Source: Sphingomicrobium flavum (GTDB taxonomy: Bacteria; Pseudomonadota; Alphaproteobacteria; Sphingomonadales; Sphingomonadaceae). Taken from it: a stretch of 64,000 nucleotides of DNA. The notes beneath the pieces are model-generated. The model was not told the origin of the DNA. It ran no database searches and worked only from the letters and a program-made list of their open reading frames with translations. The DNA is taken from contig NZ_CP102630.1 of the NCBI RefSeq assembly GCF_024721605.1, forward strand, positions 1,178,001-1,242,000, given 5' to 3'. Positions 25,603 through 35,652 of the stretch are shown one piece after another; the first letter of the stretch is position 1, and every line of letters begins with the position of its first letter. The position numbers were made by a program, and so were the translations under genes.

Positions 25603-26730
25603 CTAGCCCTCGAACAGCCCCTTGATGCGGGTGAAGAAGCCTTGGCTCTGCGGGCATTCATCGCCCGTCTCCGTCTCGCGGAACTTGGCCAGCAAATCTT
25701 TCTGCTCCTTGGACAATTTGGTCGGCGTTTCAACGAGGATCCGGGCCACCATGTCACCGCGGCCCTTATTCTGCAGGATGCTCATCCCCGCGCCGCGCTT
25801 GCGAATGGTCTCGCCAGACTGGGTGCCGGCAGGAATCTTGATGTCGATCTTTTCGCCATCGACGCCCGGCACATGTATTTCGCCGCCCAATGCTGCGGTG
25901 GTGAAGCTGACCGGGCAATCGGCGACCAGGGTCGTGCCTTCGCGCGCAAAAATGGGATGCCGCTTCATATGGACGAACAGATAAAGGTCGCCATTGGGCG
26001 CGCCGCGCACCCCCGCCTCGCCTTCGCCAGCCACGCGGATGCGGGTGCCTTCATCGACCCCGGCGGGGATGTTCACATTGATCTTGCGCTTGGAAAGCGT
26101 GCGCCCCTCGCCATCGCATTTGGGGCAGGGATCGGACACAGTCTGGCCCGAACCCATGCAGGTCGCGCAGGTCTTCTCGACAAGGAAAAACCCTTGCTGC
26201 GCCCGCACACGACCCGCGCCGCCGCAACTGTTGCAGGTTTCAGGCCTGGAGGTGCCGCGAGAGCCATTGCCCTCGCACGGCTCGCAGGGTGCCAGCGCAC
26301 TGACGGTAATGGTCTTTTCAGCGCCGGCAAAGGCTTCTTCAAGGGTCAGTTCCAGATCATAGCGAAGGTCAGACCCGCGCCCGACATGCTGGCTGCGCCC
26401 GCGGCCGCGTTCCTGGCCGCCCATAAAATCGCCGAAAATGGAGGAAAAGATGTCGGAGAAATCGGCATCGCTGCTGCCGAACGGCCCTTGACCGCCGCCG
26501 CCATTTTCAAACGCCGCCTTGCCGAAGCGGTCATAGGCTGCGCGCTTTTGCGGATCCTTGAGGACCTCATAAGCCTCGCTGACCGCCTTGAACTTGGCTT
26601 CGTTCTCCTTGCAGCCGCCATGCCGATCAGGGTGATATTCCTTGGCCAGCTTACGATAGGCAGATTTGATCGCCGCTGCATCCGCACCGCGCGCCACGCC
26701 CAACGTCTCGTAAAAGTCGGTCTCGGCCAT
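25603..26730 (-). CDS. dnaJ: Chaperone DnaJ
   Basis: Hsp40 co-chaperone of DnaK, 375 residues. The J-domain has HPD at 33-35, then a Gly/Phe-rich linker (about 75-110), a zinc-finger domain with four CxxCxGxG repeats (CEPCEGNG, CNSCGGAG, CATCMGSG, CPKCDGEG) and the C-terminal substrate domains. Start ATG 26730 is used; a TTG just before it is in frame. It lies downstream of dnaK with a 70-nt gap that contains a stem-loop. Confidence 0.97.
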   Translation of the reverse strand: MAETDFYETLGVARGADAAAIKSAYRKLAKEYHPDRHGGCKENEAKFKAVSEAYEVLKDPQKRAAYDRFGKAAFENGGGGQGPFGSSDADFSDIFSSIFGDFMGGQERGRGRSQHVGRGSDLRYDLELTLEEAFAGAEKTITVSALAPCEPCEGNGSRGTSRPETCNSCGGAGRVRAQQGFFLVEKTCATCMGSGQTVSDPCPKCDGEGRTLSKRKINVNIPAGVDEGTRIRVAGEGEAGVRGAPNGDLYLFVHMKRHPIFAREGTTLVADCPVSFTTAALGGEIHVPGVDGEKIDIKIPAGTQSGETIRKRGAGMSILQNKGRGDMVARILVETPTKLSKEQKDLLAKFRETETGDECPQSQGFFTRIKGLFEG

Positions 26731-26754
26731 CAATCAGGTCCCGCGCACCAATGA

Positions 26755-26792
26755 CAAGCGGCACCGACGCCCGGTGGGGTCGATGCCGCTTG
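26755..26792. other. Stem-loop in the dnaK-dnaJ gap
   Basis: Arms 26755-26768 and 26779-26792 match as reverse complements at 13 of 14 positions around a 10-nt loop. No U-tract follows, so this is more likely an attenuator or RNA-processing/stability hairpin than a full terminator. Confidence 0.65.
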
Positions 26793-26800
26793 CATAAGTG

Positions 26801-28738
<1,938 letters not shown>

Positions 28739-28807
28739 AAATATCCCTCTCTCAAATCCTGTTCGGCCCTTTTGCCCCGGGCCGGCAAATCTTGTTGTTG
28801 CAGGGCG

Positions 28808-28835
28808 ATATAGGTGTGGCGAAAAGTGCATCAAG
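28808..28835 (-). promoter_or_regulatory. Probable RpoH (sigma-32) heat-shock promoter of dnaK
   Basis: On the minus strand CTTG (28835-28832) and CCTATAT (28814-28808) are separated by exactly 17 nt, close to the alphaproteobacterial RpoH consensus CTTG-N17/18-CYTATnT. This would place the transcription start about 60 nt upstream of the dnaK ATG. Confidence 0.8.
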
Positions 28836-28849
28836 GGTTGGGGTCGCAC

Positions 28850-28884
28850 AAAAAAAGGGCCCCGCAATCGCCTGCGGAGCCCCA
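28850..28884 (-). terminator. Intrinsic terminator after fabG
   Basis: On the minus strand a GC hairpin (GGGCTCCGCA paired with TGCGGGGCCC, one G-U) is followed by a run of seven Ts. It ends the fabG transcript immediately upstream of the dnaK promoter, insulating the heat-shock gene. Confidence 0.9.
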
Positions 28885-28906
28885 ATTTTCCGATCTGGCC
28901 TGCGCC

Positions 28907-29644
28907 TTAGGGCATCGCCATGCCGCCATTCACGTGCAGCGTCTGGCCGGTCATGTAACCGGCCTCGTCGCTCGCAAGGTAAGCTACTGCCGCGCCGATA
29001 TCATCGCCGCTGCCCATCTCGCCCATCGGGATCCTGGACAGGATCGTGTCGCGCTGCTTGTCATCCAAGGCATCGGTCATGGCCGAGGCCATGAAGCCCG
29101 GCGCCACGCAATTGACGGTGATACCGCGGCTCGCCACTTCCTGCGCCAGCGCCTTGGACATGCCGACCATGCCGGCCTTGGAGGCGACATAGTTCATCTG
29201 CCCCGGATTGCCGGTCTGGCCGACGACCGAGCTGATATTGATGATGCGGCCCGACCGCGCGCGCATCATCGGCTTCACCGCGGCGCGCATCAGGCGGAAG
29301 CTGGCTTCAAGATTGACCTTGATGACCTCGCTCCATTCGTCGTCCTTCATCCGCATCGCCAGATTGTCGCGGGTAATCCCGGCATTGTTGACGAGGATGT
29401 CGAGCTTGCCCAGCGCTTCCACCGCGCGCGGGACCAGCTGGTCGACTTCCTCGGCGTCCGACAGGTTGGCGACCAGCGCCACATGATCCCCGCCAAGCTC
29501 GGCAGCGAAGGCCTTCAGCTTCTCCTCGTTGGAGCCCGACAGCGCGAGCCGCGCCCCCTGCCCCGCCAGCGCCTTGGCAATCGATGACCCAAGGCCACCC
29601 GAAGCGCCCGTTACCAGCGCCGTCTTTCCTTCCAGTGAAAACAT
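28907..29644 (-). CDS. fabG: 3-oxoacyl-[acyl-carrier-protein] reductase
   Basis: NADPH-dependent ketoreductase of type II fatty acid synthesis, SDR fold, 245 residues. NADP-binding GASGGLGS lies at 13-20, NNAG at 86-89, and the catalytic Ser139, Tyr152 and Lys156 (YVASK) are present; the C-terminus VNGGMAM is typical. ATG 29644 is preferred because GGGAG lies six bases upstream; ATG 29647 directly precedes it. It is downstream of fabD, separated by a repeat element. Confidence 0.94.
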   Translation of the reverse strand: MFSLEGKTALVTGASGGLGSSIAKALAGQGARLALSGSNEEKLKAFAAELGGDHVALVANLSDAEEVDQLVPRAVEALGKLDILVNNAGITRDNLAMRMKDDEWSEVIKVNLEASFRLMRAAVKPMMRARSGRIINISSVVGQTGNPGQMNYVASKAGMVGMSKALAQEVASRGITVNCVAPGFMASAMTDALDDKQRDTILSRIPMGEMGSGDDIGAAVAYLASDEAGYMTGQTLHVNGGMAMP

Positions 29645-29660
29645 CATCGTCTCCCAAATT

Positions 29661-29749
29661 CGTCATCCCGGACTTGATCCGGGATCTGCCTTTTCTTCAA
29701 CCGCACTGCCCCAAAATAGGCAGATCCCGGCTCGGTGGCCGGGATGACG
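29661..29749. repeat. Composite inverted-repeat element between fabD and fabG
   Basis: Arms 29661-29690 and 29719-29749 are inverted copies sharing 11 outer and 12 inner bases, differing in a 7-8 nt centre. Each arm is itself a palindrome (CCCGGACTTGATCCGGG and CCCGGCTCGGTGGCCGGG). CGTCATCCCGG is the end sequence of a dispersed repeat well known in alphaproteobacterial genomes (general knowledge, not searched). Confidence 0.8.
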
Positions 29750-29754
29750 GCTCG

Positions 29755-30678
29755 CTACATTTCTTTCGCGAAGGCTTCGATATCGTCCATCGTCACGATG
29801 CTGACGGTTTCGGCATCGGGGGCGATCTTCTTGACCATCGGCCCCAAGACCTTGCCGCCCAGTTCGACAAATTGCGTGACGCCCGCATCGGCCATGGCGG
29901 CCACGCATTCGCGCCAGCGCACGCGGCCCGTCACCTGTTCGACCAGCTGAGCGCGGATTGCGTCCACGTCATCGCCGGCCGCGGCGGTCACGTTAGCAAA
30001 CAAGGGCACGCACGGCTCGTTAATGCTGGCACCGGACAGAGCTTCGGCCATGCGGTCGGCGGCAGGCTGCATCAGGCTGCAATGGAAGGGCGCGCTGACG
30101 GGCAGCTTGATTGCCCGCTTGGCGCCCATCTCCTTGGCGCGTTCGACCACCCGGTCGATCGCCACCAGATGGCCCGACAGCACCACTTGGCCCGGATCAT
30201 TATCATTGGCGACTTCGCACACATCACCCTCGGCGCAGGCTGCGGCGATTTCTTCGGCCTTGGCGATATCGACGCCCAGAAGCGCCGCCATCGAACCGAC
30301 GCCCACCGGCACCGCAGCCTGCATGGCATCGCCGCGAATGCGCAGCAGCCTGGCGGTTTCGGCCAGCGCGAAGGTCCCGGCCCCGCACAGCGCCGAATAT
30401 TCGCCAAGGCTGTGCCCGGCGACGGACTGGCCCTTGTCGGCAAGGTCGATGCCCATCGTACGCAGGACCGCGATGCTGTTCGCCATGATGGCGGGCTGGG
30501 CATTGGCGGTCATGGTCAGCTGGTCATCGGGCCCTTCGGCCATCAGCTTGAAAAGATGCTGGCCGAGCGCCTCGTCGACCTCGCCAAAGACGTCGCGGGC
30601 GGCTTGGCTGGCCCCGGCGAGCTCCACGCCCATGCCGACCTTCTGGCTACCCTGCCCCGGAAAAATAAAAGCGCGCAT
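29755..30678 (-). CDS. fabD: Malonyl-CoA:ACP transacylase
   Basis: Transfers malonyl from CoA to acyl carrier protein in fatty acid synthesis, 307 residues. FPGQGSQ lies at 6-12, catalytic Ser90 in GHSLGEYSA, Arg115 in LRIRGDAMQ, and His199 in APFHCSLM. Full length and motif-complete. GGGAG precedes the ATG. It lies downstream of a stem-loop and upstream of the repeat and fabG; acpP and fabF are not in the window. Confidence 0.96.
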   Translation of the reverse strand: MRAFIFPGQGSQKVGMGVELAGASQAARDVFGEVDEALGQHLFKLMAEGPDDQLTMTANAQPAIMANSIAVLRTMGIDLADKGQSVAGHSLGEYSALCGAGTFALAETARLLRIRGDAMQAAVPVGVGSMAALLGVDIAKAEEIAAACAEGDVCEVANDNDPGQVVLSGHLVAIDRVVERAKEMGAKRAIKLPVSAPFHCSLMQPAADRMAEALSGASINEPCVPLFANVTAAAGDDVDAIRAQLVEQVTGRVRWRECVAAMADAGVTQFVELGGKVLGPMVKKIAPDAETVSIVTMDDIEAFAKEM

Positions 30679-30693
30679 AGTTGCTCCCTGTCG

Positions 30694-30724
30694 TTGGGGC
30701 GCGGGCTAAACCCACGCGCCCCAA
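30694..30724. other. Stem-loop between the SDR gene and fabD
   Basis: TTGGGGCGCG (30694-30703) and CGCGCCCCAA (30715-30724) form a perfect 10-bp stem around an 11-nt loop. There is no U-tract on either side, so it may be a weak or Rho-linked terminator ending the oxygenase-SDR transcript before fabD. Confidence 0.6.
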
Positions 30725-30736
30725 TAGGCAAGCGCG

Positions 30737-31501
30737 CTAGCGCATCGTCATCCCGCCATCGACCATATATTCGCTCCCCGTGACATAGGATGCATCGTCC
30801 GACAGCAGGAAGCAGCTGACGGCTGCGGCTTCGTCCGCCGTGCCCATCCGCGCCAGCGGTACGGTGGTTTTGATCCGCTCGAAGAAGGCGGCCATATCAT
30901 CATTGGTGAGATTGCTTTCCTCGGCATAACGCTCGCCAAAAGCCGTTGCGATGGGGCCGGGCGCGACCGCATTCACACGCACATTGCGAGGTGCCATGTC
31001 CCGCGCCCAGTTGCGCGCCATGGCAGCGTTGCAGGCCTTGGTCGCAGCGTAGACGGAGCCTGCCGGCATGCCCAGATGCGGTGCCACCGAACTGGTCATC
31101 AGGATCGAACCGCCATCCTTCACCAGCCCCGCCAACTCGTTCATCTGCAGCACGGGCCCGCGCACATTGACGCTCATCATCTGGTCGAATTCTTCAGCGC
31201 TGGTCTCGCCCACCGGCGTCTGCCCGCCATAGCCCGCATTGAGATAGATGGCGTCAAGTTCGCCAAATTCGTCCTTCATGATCCGGGCCAGTTCCTTTGC
31301 GGCCGCGGGATCACCGGCATCGTTGACCAGCAGCACCGCATCGTCCGGCAGATGCTGGCGCGCGCGATCAAGGCTCTTCTCGCTCGTGCCCGTCACCGCC
31401 ACTTTACCGCTCTCCTTGGCGATCCGTGCTGCAGTCGCCAGCCCGATCCCGTTGGTACCACCCGTGATGAGCACCTTCTTGCCTTCAAAACGGTTGCTCA
31501 T
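30737..31501 (-). CDS. SDR family oxidoreductase
   Basis: Classical short-chain dehydrogenase/reductase, 254 residues. Cofactor motif GGTNGIG at 14-20, NAG at 88-90, catalytic Ser near 137, Tyr151 and Lys155 (YAATK). VTGTSEKS at the second strand suggests NADP preference, although this is inference. Start ATG 31501 has AGGAGA eight bases upstream, inside the preceding Rieske gene; the ATGA overlap couples the pair. The shared operon suggests it oxidises or reduces the product of that oxygenase, but the substrate is unknown. Confidence 0.88.
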   Translation of the reverse strand: MSNRFEGKKVLITGGTNGIGLATAARIAKESGKVAVTGTSEKSLDRARQHLPDDAVLLVNDAGDPAAAKELARIMKDEFGELDAIYLNAGYGGQTPVGETSAEEFDQMMSVNVRGPVLQMNELAGLVKDGGSILMTSSVAPHLGMPAGSVYAATKACNAAMARNWARDMAPRNVRVNAVAPGPIATAFGERYAEESNLTNDDMAAFFERIKTTVPLARMGTADEAAAVSCFLLSDDASYVTGSEYMVDGGMTMR

Positions 31502-32661
31502 ATTCTTTCTCCTTTGAATCGGGGTTCCGGCAGGCGCGCCTGCGGCAATTCTTTGCGTAGCCTCGTGGCGAAACTGCGCAGGCACACTTCACTCCGGCCC
31601 AGCGGCCCCGGCTCATAGGCCCCACTCTCCATCCCCGCCTGCACCCGCTCGATCAGCACCGTATCCTCGGCGTTGACCTGCCGGTTGATCCGCCAATTGA
31701 GATAGCGCGCCGCGCGCATCTCGCGCCGATCATCGCTCAGCGCATAGCTGATTTCGCGGATGACCGTTTCGGTCGCGCTGACCGGCAGGAACTGCATGAA
31801 ATCAACTTGGTCGGGATAGATGTCGAAGGCGACATTGGGGAAAAGCTTGAAATAGAGCCATTTCTGCTGATGCGTCTCGGGCAGGTGATCGACCCTTGGC
31901 AGGAAGGCCTGGTAGGCCCGCTCCGACAGGTTGGCGGAAGGTGTATCGCGCAGATCGCCCTCCATCTTGTCGACATGCTCCATCGCCTCGATCCGATAGC
32001 TCTTGCCGAACAGGCGGGTCAGGCCCGGATGGCCGACCGGGATATGGAGATGGTCGCTATAATTATCGGCAATCGTCTTCCAGTTGAGGCGGCGCGGGCG
32101 CAGCGTCAGCCGCCCGATCGGCCGCAATTCCTCAAAGCGATAGGGCGCGATTTCCTCATCGTAGGGCGCGATCATTTCGGCAACCGATGGCGCGCCCTCG
32201 TCAAGCGTGATGAAATAGAAGCCGCGCCATTGCTCCAGCGCCACCGGCTTCAACGCCCATTCCGACAGGTCAAGATTGGGATAATCCTCGCGGCTCGGCA
32301 CGCCCACCAGCGCCCCCTCGCGATTATAGCTCCAGGCGTGATAGGGGCAGGTCAGCAGCTTATTGCAGCCCCCTTTCCCATCGACTAGGCGACTGCCGCG
32401 ATGGCGACAGACATTATGGAAGGCGCGCACCTCACCATCGCTGCCGCGAATGACGATGACGCTTTCGCCCAGATAATCGATGCGGCGCCAGTCGCCCGGA
32501 TCGGGAATCTCATTGTCATGGCACACGACCTGCGGCGCCGCGCGCAGGAAAGCCGCCTTTTCGCTCTCGAAAAAGCCTTCATCCCAATAGAGCCAGCCCG
32601 GCAGGCTGAGATCGTCGAGCGGGTCGTGGTTCGTCACCACGTCTGAGAGTCGCGTTGCCAT
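31498..32661 (-). CDS. Rieske non-heme iron aromatic-ring oxygenase, alpha subunit
   Basis: Terminal oxygenase of a ring-hydroxylating or demethylating system, 387 residues. The Rieske [2Fe-2S] motif is Cys85-x-His87 (VCRHRGSRL) and Cys105-x2-His108 (CPYHAW). The mononuclear iron site is DNYSDHLHIPVGH with His206 and His211. No reductase or beta subunit is adjacent, so electrons must come from elsewhere. It overlaps the SDR gene by 4 nt. The substrate is unknown; carnitine-, phenoxybenzoate- and choline-type relatives all share this layout. Confidence 0.92.
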   Translation of the reverse strand: MATRLSDVVTNHDPLDDLSLPGWLYWDEGFFESEKAAFLRAAPQVVCHDNEIPDPGDWRRIDYLGESVIVIRGSDGEVRAFHNVCRHRGSRLVDGKGGCNKLLTCPYHAWSYNREGALVGVPSREDYPNLDLSEWALKPVALEQWRGFYFITLDEGAPSVAEMIAPYDEEIAPYRFEELRPIGRLTLRPRRLNWKTIADNYSDHLHIPVGHPGLTRLFGKSYRIEAMEHVDKMEGDLRDTPSANLSERAYQAFLPRVDHLPETHQQKWLYFKLFPNVAFDIYPDQVDFMQFLPVSATETVIREISYALSDDRREMRAARYLNWRINRQVNAEDTVLIERVQAGMESGAYEPGPLGRSEVCLRSFATRLRKELPQARLPEPRFKGERI

Positions 32662-32821
32662 GTCCTAGGGCTTGCCATTTCGAAGCATTTGCGGCAATGG
32701 CCGCCGCGCAGGACCGGACGGAAGCGATTCCGCCCGTTGTCTTGCATGAATGACTAGACGACAGCCGGAGGGGCGTTTGCATGGTGCGGCGTCAGCGATC
32801 GGCCAAAATGAGAGAAGCAAT

Positions 32822-33175
32822 ATGGCTCTTTACGAGCATATCTTCCTCGCGCGTCAGGACCTTGCCCAGGCACAGGTCGACGCGATGACGGAAGAAGCGA
32901 CCAAGATCATCGCCGACAATGGCGGTAAAGTGGTCGAAACCGAAGCCTGGGGCCTCAAGTCCCTCGCCTACAAGATCCAGAAGAACCGCAAGGCACATTT
33001 CGTGATGATGCGCCTCGACACGCCGCCTGCGGCGCTCGAGGAACTGGAACGCCAGACCCGCATCAACGAAGATATCGTGCGCTACATGACCATCAAAGTC
33101 GACGCCCATGAAGAAGGCCCGTCGGCAATGATGCGCAAGGACCGCGAACGCCGCGGCAAGAAGGAGCGCAGCTAA
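32822..33175 (+). CDS. rpsF: 30S ribosomal protein S6
   Basis: Small-subunit protein that binds S18 on 16S rRNA, 117 residues. It begins [12 protein letters not shown] and contains [20 protein letters not shown] and [13 protein letters not shown], typical of S6. The basic C-terminal tail ([13 protein letters not shown]) is usual in alphaproteobacteria. Start ATG 32822 is set by homology; the frame extends upstream without similarity. Head of rpsF-rpsR-rplI, with a 160-bp upstream region shared with the divergent Rieske gene. Confidence 0.97.
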   Translation: MALYEHIFLARQDLAQAQVDAMTEEATKIIADNGGKVVETEAWGLKSLAYKIQKNRKAHFVMMRLDTPPAALEELERQTRINEDIVRYMTIKVDAHEEGPSAMMRKDRERRGKKERS

Positions 33176-33399
33176 TGGCCCGCCCGTTTTTCCGTCGCCG
33201 CAAGTCGTGCCCCTTCTCGGGCAATGACGCGCCCGTCATCGACTATAAGGACGTCCGCCTGCTCCAGGGTTATATCTCCGAGCGTGGCAAGATCGTGCCT
33301 TCCCGCATCACCGCAGTTTCGGCCAAGAAGCAGCGCGAACTCGCCAAGGCGATCAAGCGCGCGCGTCACATCGGCCTGCTGCCCTACATCGTCAAGTAA
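33175..33399 (+). CDS. rpsR: 30S ribosomal protein S18
   Basis: A 74-residue S18 with the family core [20 protein letters not shown] and [11 protein letters not shown]. The N-terminus carries a single cysteine ([10 protein letters not shown]), the form without the second zinc cysteine. The start shares a base with the rpsF stop (TAATG), giving coupled synthesis of the S6:S18 pair. Confidence 0.97.
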   Translation: MARPFFRRRKSCPFSGNDAPVIDYKDVRLLQGYISERGKIVPSRITAVSAKKQRELAKAIKRARHIGLLPYIVK

Positions 33400-33411
33400 G
33401 GAGAAATCGAC

Positions 33412-34119
33412 ATGGATGTGATCCTGCTTGAACGCGTCGAGAAGCTCGGCACCATCGGCGACATCGTCACCGTCAAGAACGGCTATGCCCGCAATTACCT
33501 GCTGCCGAACAAGAAGGCCCTTCGCGCCAACGAAGCGAACAAGGCCGTGTTCGAAGCCAATCGCGAGCGCCTTGAAAAGGAAAATGCCGAAAAGCGCACC
33601 GGCGCCGAAGCCGAAGGCAAGAAGATGGAGGGCACCACCCTCATCCTCATCCGCCAGGCTTCCAACACCGGCCAGCTTTACGGTTCGGTCGCGACCCGCG
33701 ACGTCGTTGCCGGCATGGCTGACGAAGGTCACAAGATCGAGAAGAGCCAGGTTCAGCTTGGCCGCCCGATCAAGACCATCGGCATGCATGACGTGACCAT
33801 TGCGTTGCACCCGGAAGTTCTCATCACGGTCAAGGCCAACGTGGCCCGTTCGCCGGAAGAAGCCGAACTGCAGGCCCAGGGCGTCGACATCATCCAGCAG
33901 ATGCTGGACGATGAAGAAGAAGCGATCCTGGAAGCTGCCGGCGGCGAAGAGCCCGTTCTCGAGCCCGGTCAGGTCGTCACCGAAGACGGTGATGTCGAGC
34001 CGGCCGAAGGCGCCGCTGAAGACAAGGTCGAAGTCGTGGCCGCTGCCGAGGAAACCGAAGAGGTTGCCGAGGAAGCTGCTCCTGACGAAGCTTCGGAAGA
34101 AGACGCCAAGGACGCCTGA
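33412..34119 (+). CDS. rplI: 50S ribosomal protein L9 with long acidic tail
   Basis: Large-subunit protein L9, 235 residues against about 150 in most bacteria. The N-domain (MDVILLERVEKLGTIGDIV, NGYARNYLLP) and central helix are normal, and the C-domain ends near 150. About 85 extra residues rich in Glu, Asp and Ala follow, with almost no basic residues. TAAGGAG precedes the ATG. Extended L9 tails occur in sphingomonads (general knowledge), but their role is unclear. The operon terminator follows at 34148. Confidence 0.96.
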   Translation: MDVILLERVEKLGTIGDIVTVKNGYARNYLLPNKKALRANEANKAVFEANRERLEKENAEKRTGAEAEGKKMEGTTLILIRQASNTGQLYGSVATRDVVAGMADEGHKIEKSQVQLGRPIKTIGMHDVTIALHPEVLITVKANVARSPEEAELQAQGVDIIQQMLDDEEEAILEAAGGEEPVLEPGQVVTEDGDVEPAEGAAEDKVEVVAAAEETEEVAEEAAPDEASEEDAKDA

Positions 34120-34147
34120 GGCTTTCTTCGCTGACGAAAAGCAAACA

Positions 34148-34176
34148 GGCCGTCCGGGCAACCGGGCGGCCTTTTT
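34148..34176 (+). terminator. Intrinsic terminator of rpsF-rpsR-rplI
   Basis: Stem GGCCGTCCGG / CCGGGCGGCC (one wobble) with loop GCAA, followed by TTTTT at 34172-34176. Confidence 0.92.
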
Positions 34177-34182
34177 CTTGGC

Positions 34183-34944
34183 TCAGGCGGCGTGGCCCTG
34201 CGCCGATGGCAGTTGGGCGGATTGGCCCTTCAACAGCCGCTCGCGCAGATCGATCGTGGCAGCGGCAGGCGTAACGCCCAATTCGCGTCCCAGCCTTTCG
34301 ACATAATCGCGATAATGCAGCTCGACCTTGGCGCTGTGGCCGGCCTGATATTCGGCCACCATCGCGTAGCGCACGAAATCCTCGTTCAAAGGATCGATCC
34401 GCAGCAGCCGGCGGATTAGCGGCACCATCTCCGCCCCGCGCCGGTCGACCAATGCGCTGGTCACCTTTTTCGCCGCCTCGAGGATCACCGCATCCTCGAT
34501 GCGCGATCGCTCGCGCACCAGCCAGTCGTCATATTCTTCGCTAATGCCGTCCAGATCCTCGAACGGTCGCCAGTCGCTATCGTCGCCGCCACGCGGATCG
34601 AGCCCCACCACCTGGACCTTGCTGCGGTCGAGCCGGACCACTTGGCGCTCGGCGATGATCGGGCAGTCGTCGGGGTCGGTTGCCTTGCGAATGTCCAGGA
34701 GCGCCTGGCGAAGGCTCCCCCGCGCCTGCGTTTCCTGTCGGTCGCCCCATAACATTCCCATCAGCCGCTCACGCGGCACCGGCTCGCCCTCACGTCCGAT
34801 CAGATAGGCAATGATGGCACGGGCCTTGCGGCTATAAGGGGTGTGGTCAGCGCCGGTCCGGGTGTCGATCAGGCGGAAGCAACCAATGAGTTCAGCCCGC
34901 CAGCGAGCCTCGCCATCCTCTTTCGCCGTATCGAGCAAGCTCAT
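34183..34944 (-). CDS. SARP-like regulator (winged helix plus BTAD)
   Basis: A 253-residue protein with an OmpR-type winged-helix segment (about 15-110: KARAIIAYLIGREGEPVPRE, LMGMLWGDRQ, SLRQALLDIRKA) and a bacterial transcriptional activator domain of helical repeats (about 130-250: ERSRIEDAVILEAAKK, RLLRIDPLNEDFVRYAM, YRDYVERLGRELGVTP). This is the SARP/AfsR core without ATPase or enzymatic domains. Such regulators are best known in actinobacteria; in proteobacteria the targets are mostly uncharacterised. It converges on rplI and no clear operon partner lies upstream. Confidence 0.87.
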   Translation of the reverse strand: MSLLDTAKEDGEARWRAELIGCFRLIDTRTGADHTPYSRKARAIIAYLIGREGEPVPRERLMGMLWGDRQETQARGSLRQALLDIRKATDPDDCPIIAERQVVRLDRSKVQVVGLDPRGGDDSDWRPFEDLDGISEEYDDWLVRERSRIEDAVILEAAKKVTSALVDRRGAEMVPLIRRLLRIDPLNEDFVRYAMVAEYQAGHSAKVELHYRDYVERLGRELGVTPAAATIDLRERLLKGQSAQLPSAQGHAA

Positions 34945-35075
34945 CTTCCCGTTCCTGTCTGGCGGCCCCGGCAGGAGCCCTACGCGTCACGGGGCCCAGC
35001 ATAGGTATCCGCCGCCACGATGCTGCACCGCTTCGACGAATGGGCTTGTCCTTACGGCGATCATGTATGCAAGAC

Positions 35076-35111
35076 GGGCCGGAAGCGGGGTCTCACATCC
35101 GCTTCCGGCCC
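35076..35111 (-). terminator. Probable terminator hairpin after the UrcA gene
   Basis: A perfect 13-bp stem (35076-35088 with 35099-35111, GGGCCGGAAGCGG) with a 10-nt loop lies just past the UrcA stop. The following minus-strand tract, GTCTTGC, is only weakly T-rich, so confidence is moderate. Confidence 0.6.
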
Positions 35112-35139
35112 GCTCGCGCGCGCCATCCCGGCAAGGTCG

Positions 35140-35499
35140 TTACCGGGTGCGAATGGTCATGCTGCTGGAAGCAGCGACGGCATGGCCCGCTGCACTCGCG
35201 AGCTGCAGGTCTTCGAGTTGCTGGAAGCCATCGGCCTTGGCCGCGCTGTAACAGGCCTTTTCCTCGACGATGGTTTCGAGCGACTGGCGGGTGCTGCTGA
35301 AGCACATCTGCCGCGCGGCATGGACAATGCGCTGCTTGAGCGCCTTGGTGCCCGCCGCCTTGGTCAGGTCCAGATCGCCGTGAAATATCAACGCACTCGG
35401 CAGGTCGGCCTCGGCAATGATTGTCACATCGTCCTGCGCGGCAGCGGCCGGCGCAGCCATGAGGGCGGCGGCACCGATCAGGGGGAACAGGGTCTTCAT
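35140..35499 (-). CDS. UrcA family secreted protein
   Basis: A 119-residue protein with a signal peptide (MKTLFPLIGAAALMAAPAAAA). The mature part has the UrcA pattern: a strand with HGDLDLTKAAGTKALKQRI, AARQMCF, and a second Cys in EEKACYSAAK, presumably a disulfide. UrcA-type proteins are common in sphingomonads and caulobacters with no established function. AAGGAG lies upstream of the ATG. A probable terminator hairpin follows. Confidence 0.82.
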   Translation of the reverse strand: MKTLFPLIGAAALMAAPAAAAQDDVTIIAEADLPSALIFHGDLDLTKAAGTKALKQRIVHAARQMCFSSTRQSLETIVEEKACYSAAKADGFQQLEDLQLASAAGHAVAASSSMTIRTR

Positions 35500-35652
35500 C
35501 TCGCATCTCCTTGGTCATGTTCTGGCCGGCACGTCGGGGTGCGTCCGGTCCTCACAGGACTAGGCGTGATGCGTCAGCCGCATGCGCAAAGGCACGTCGC
35601 CAGACCGTCAATTGCCCATCAGAAATGCGCGCAAATAAGCGTCAAAGCCGCG

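Noticed and set aside
30679-30736. Promoter for fabD inside the stem-loop gap
   Set aside because: No convincing -35/-10 pair was seen; only the hairpin was kept.
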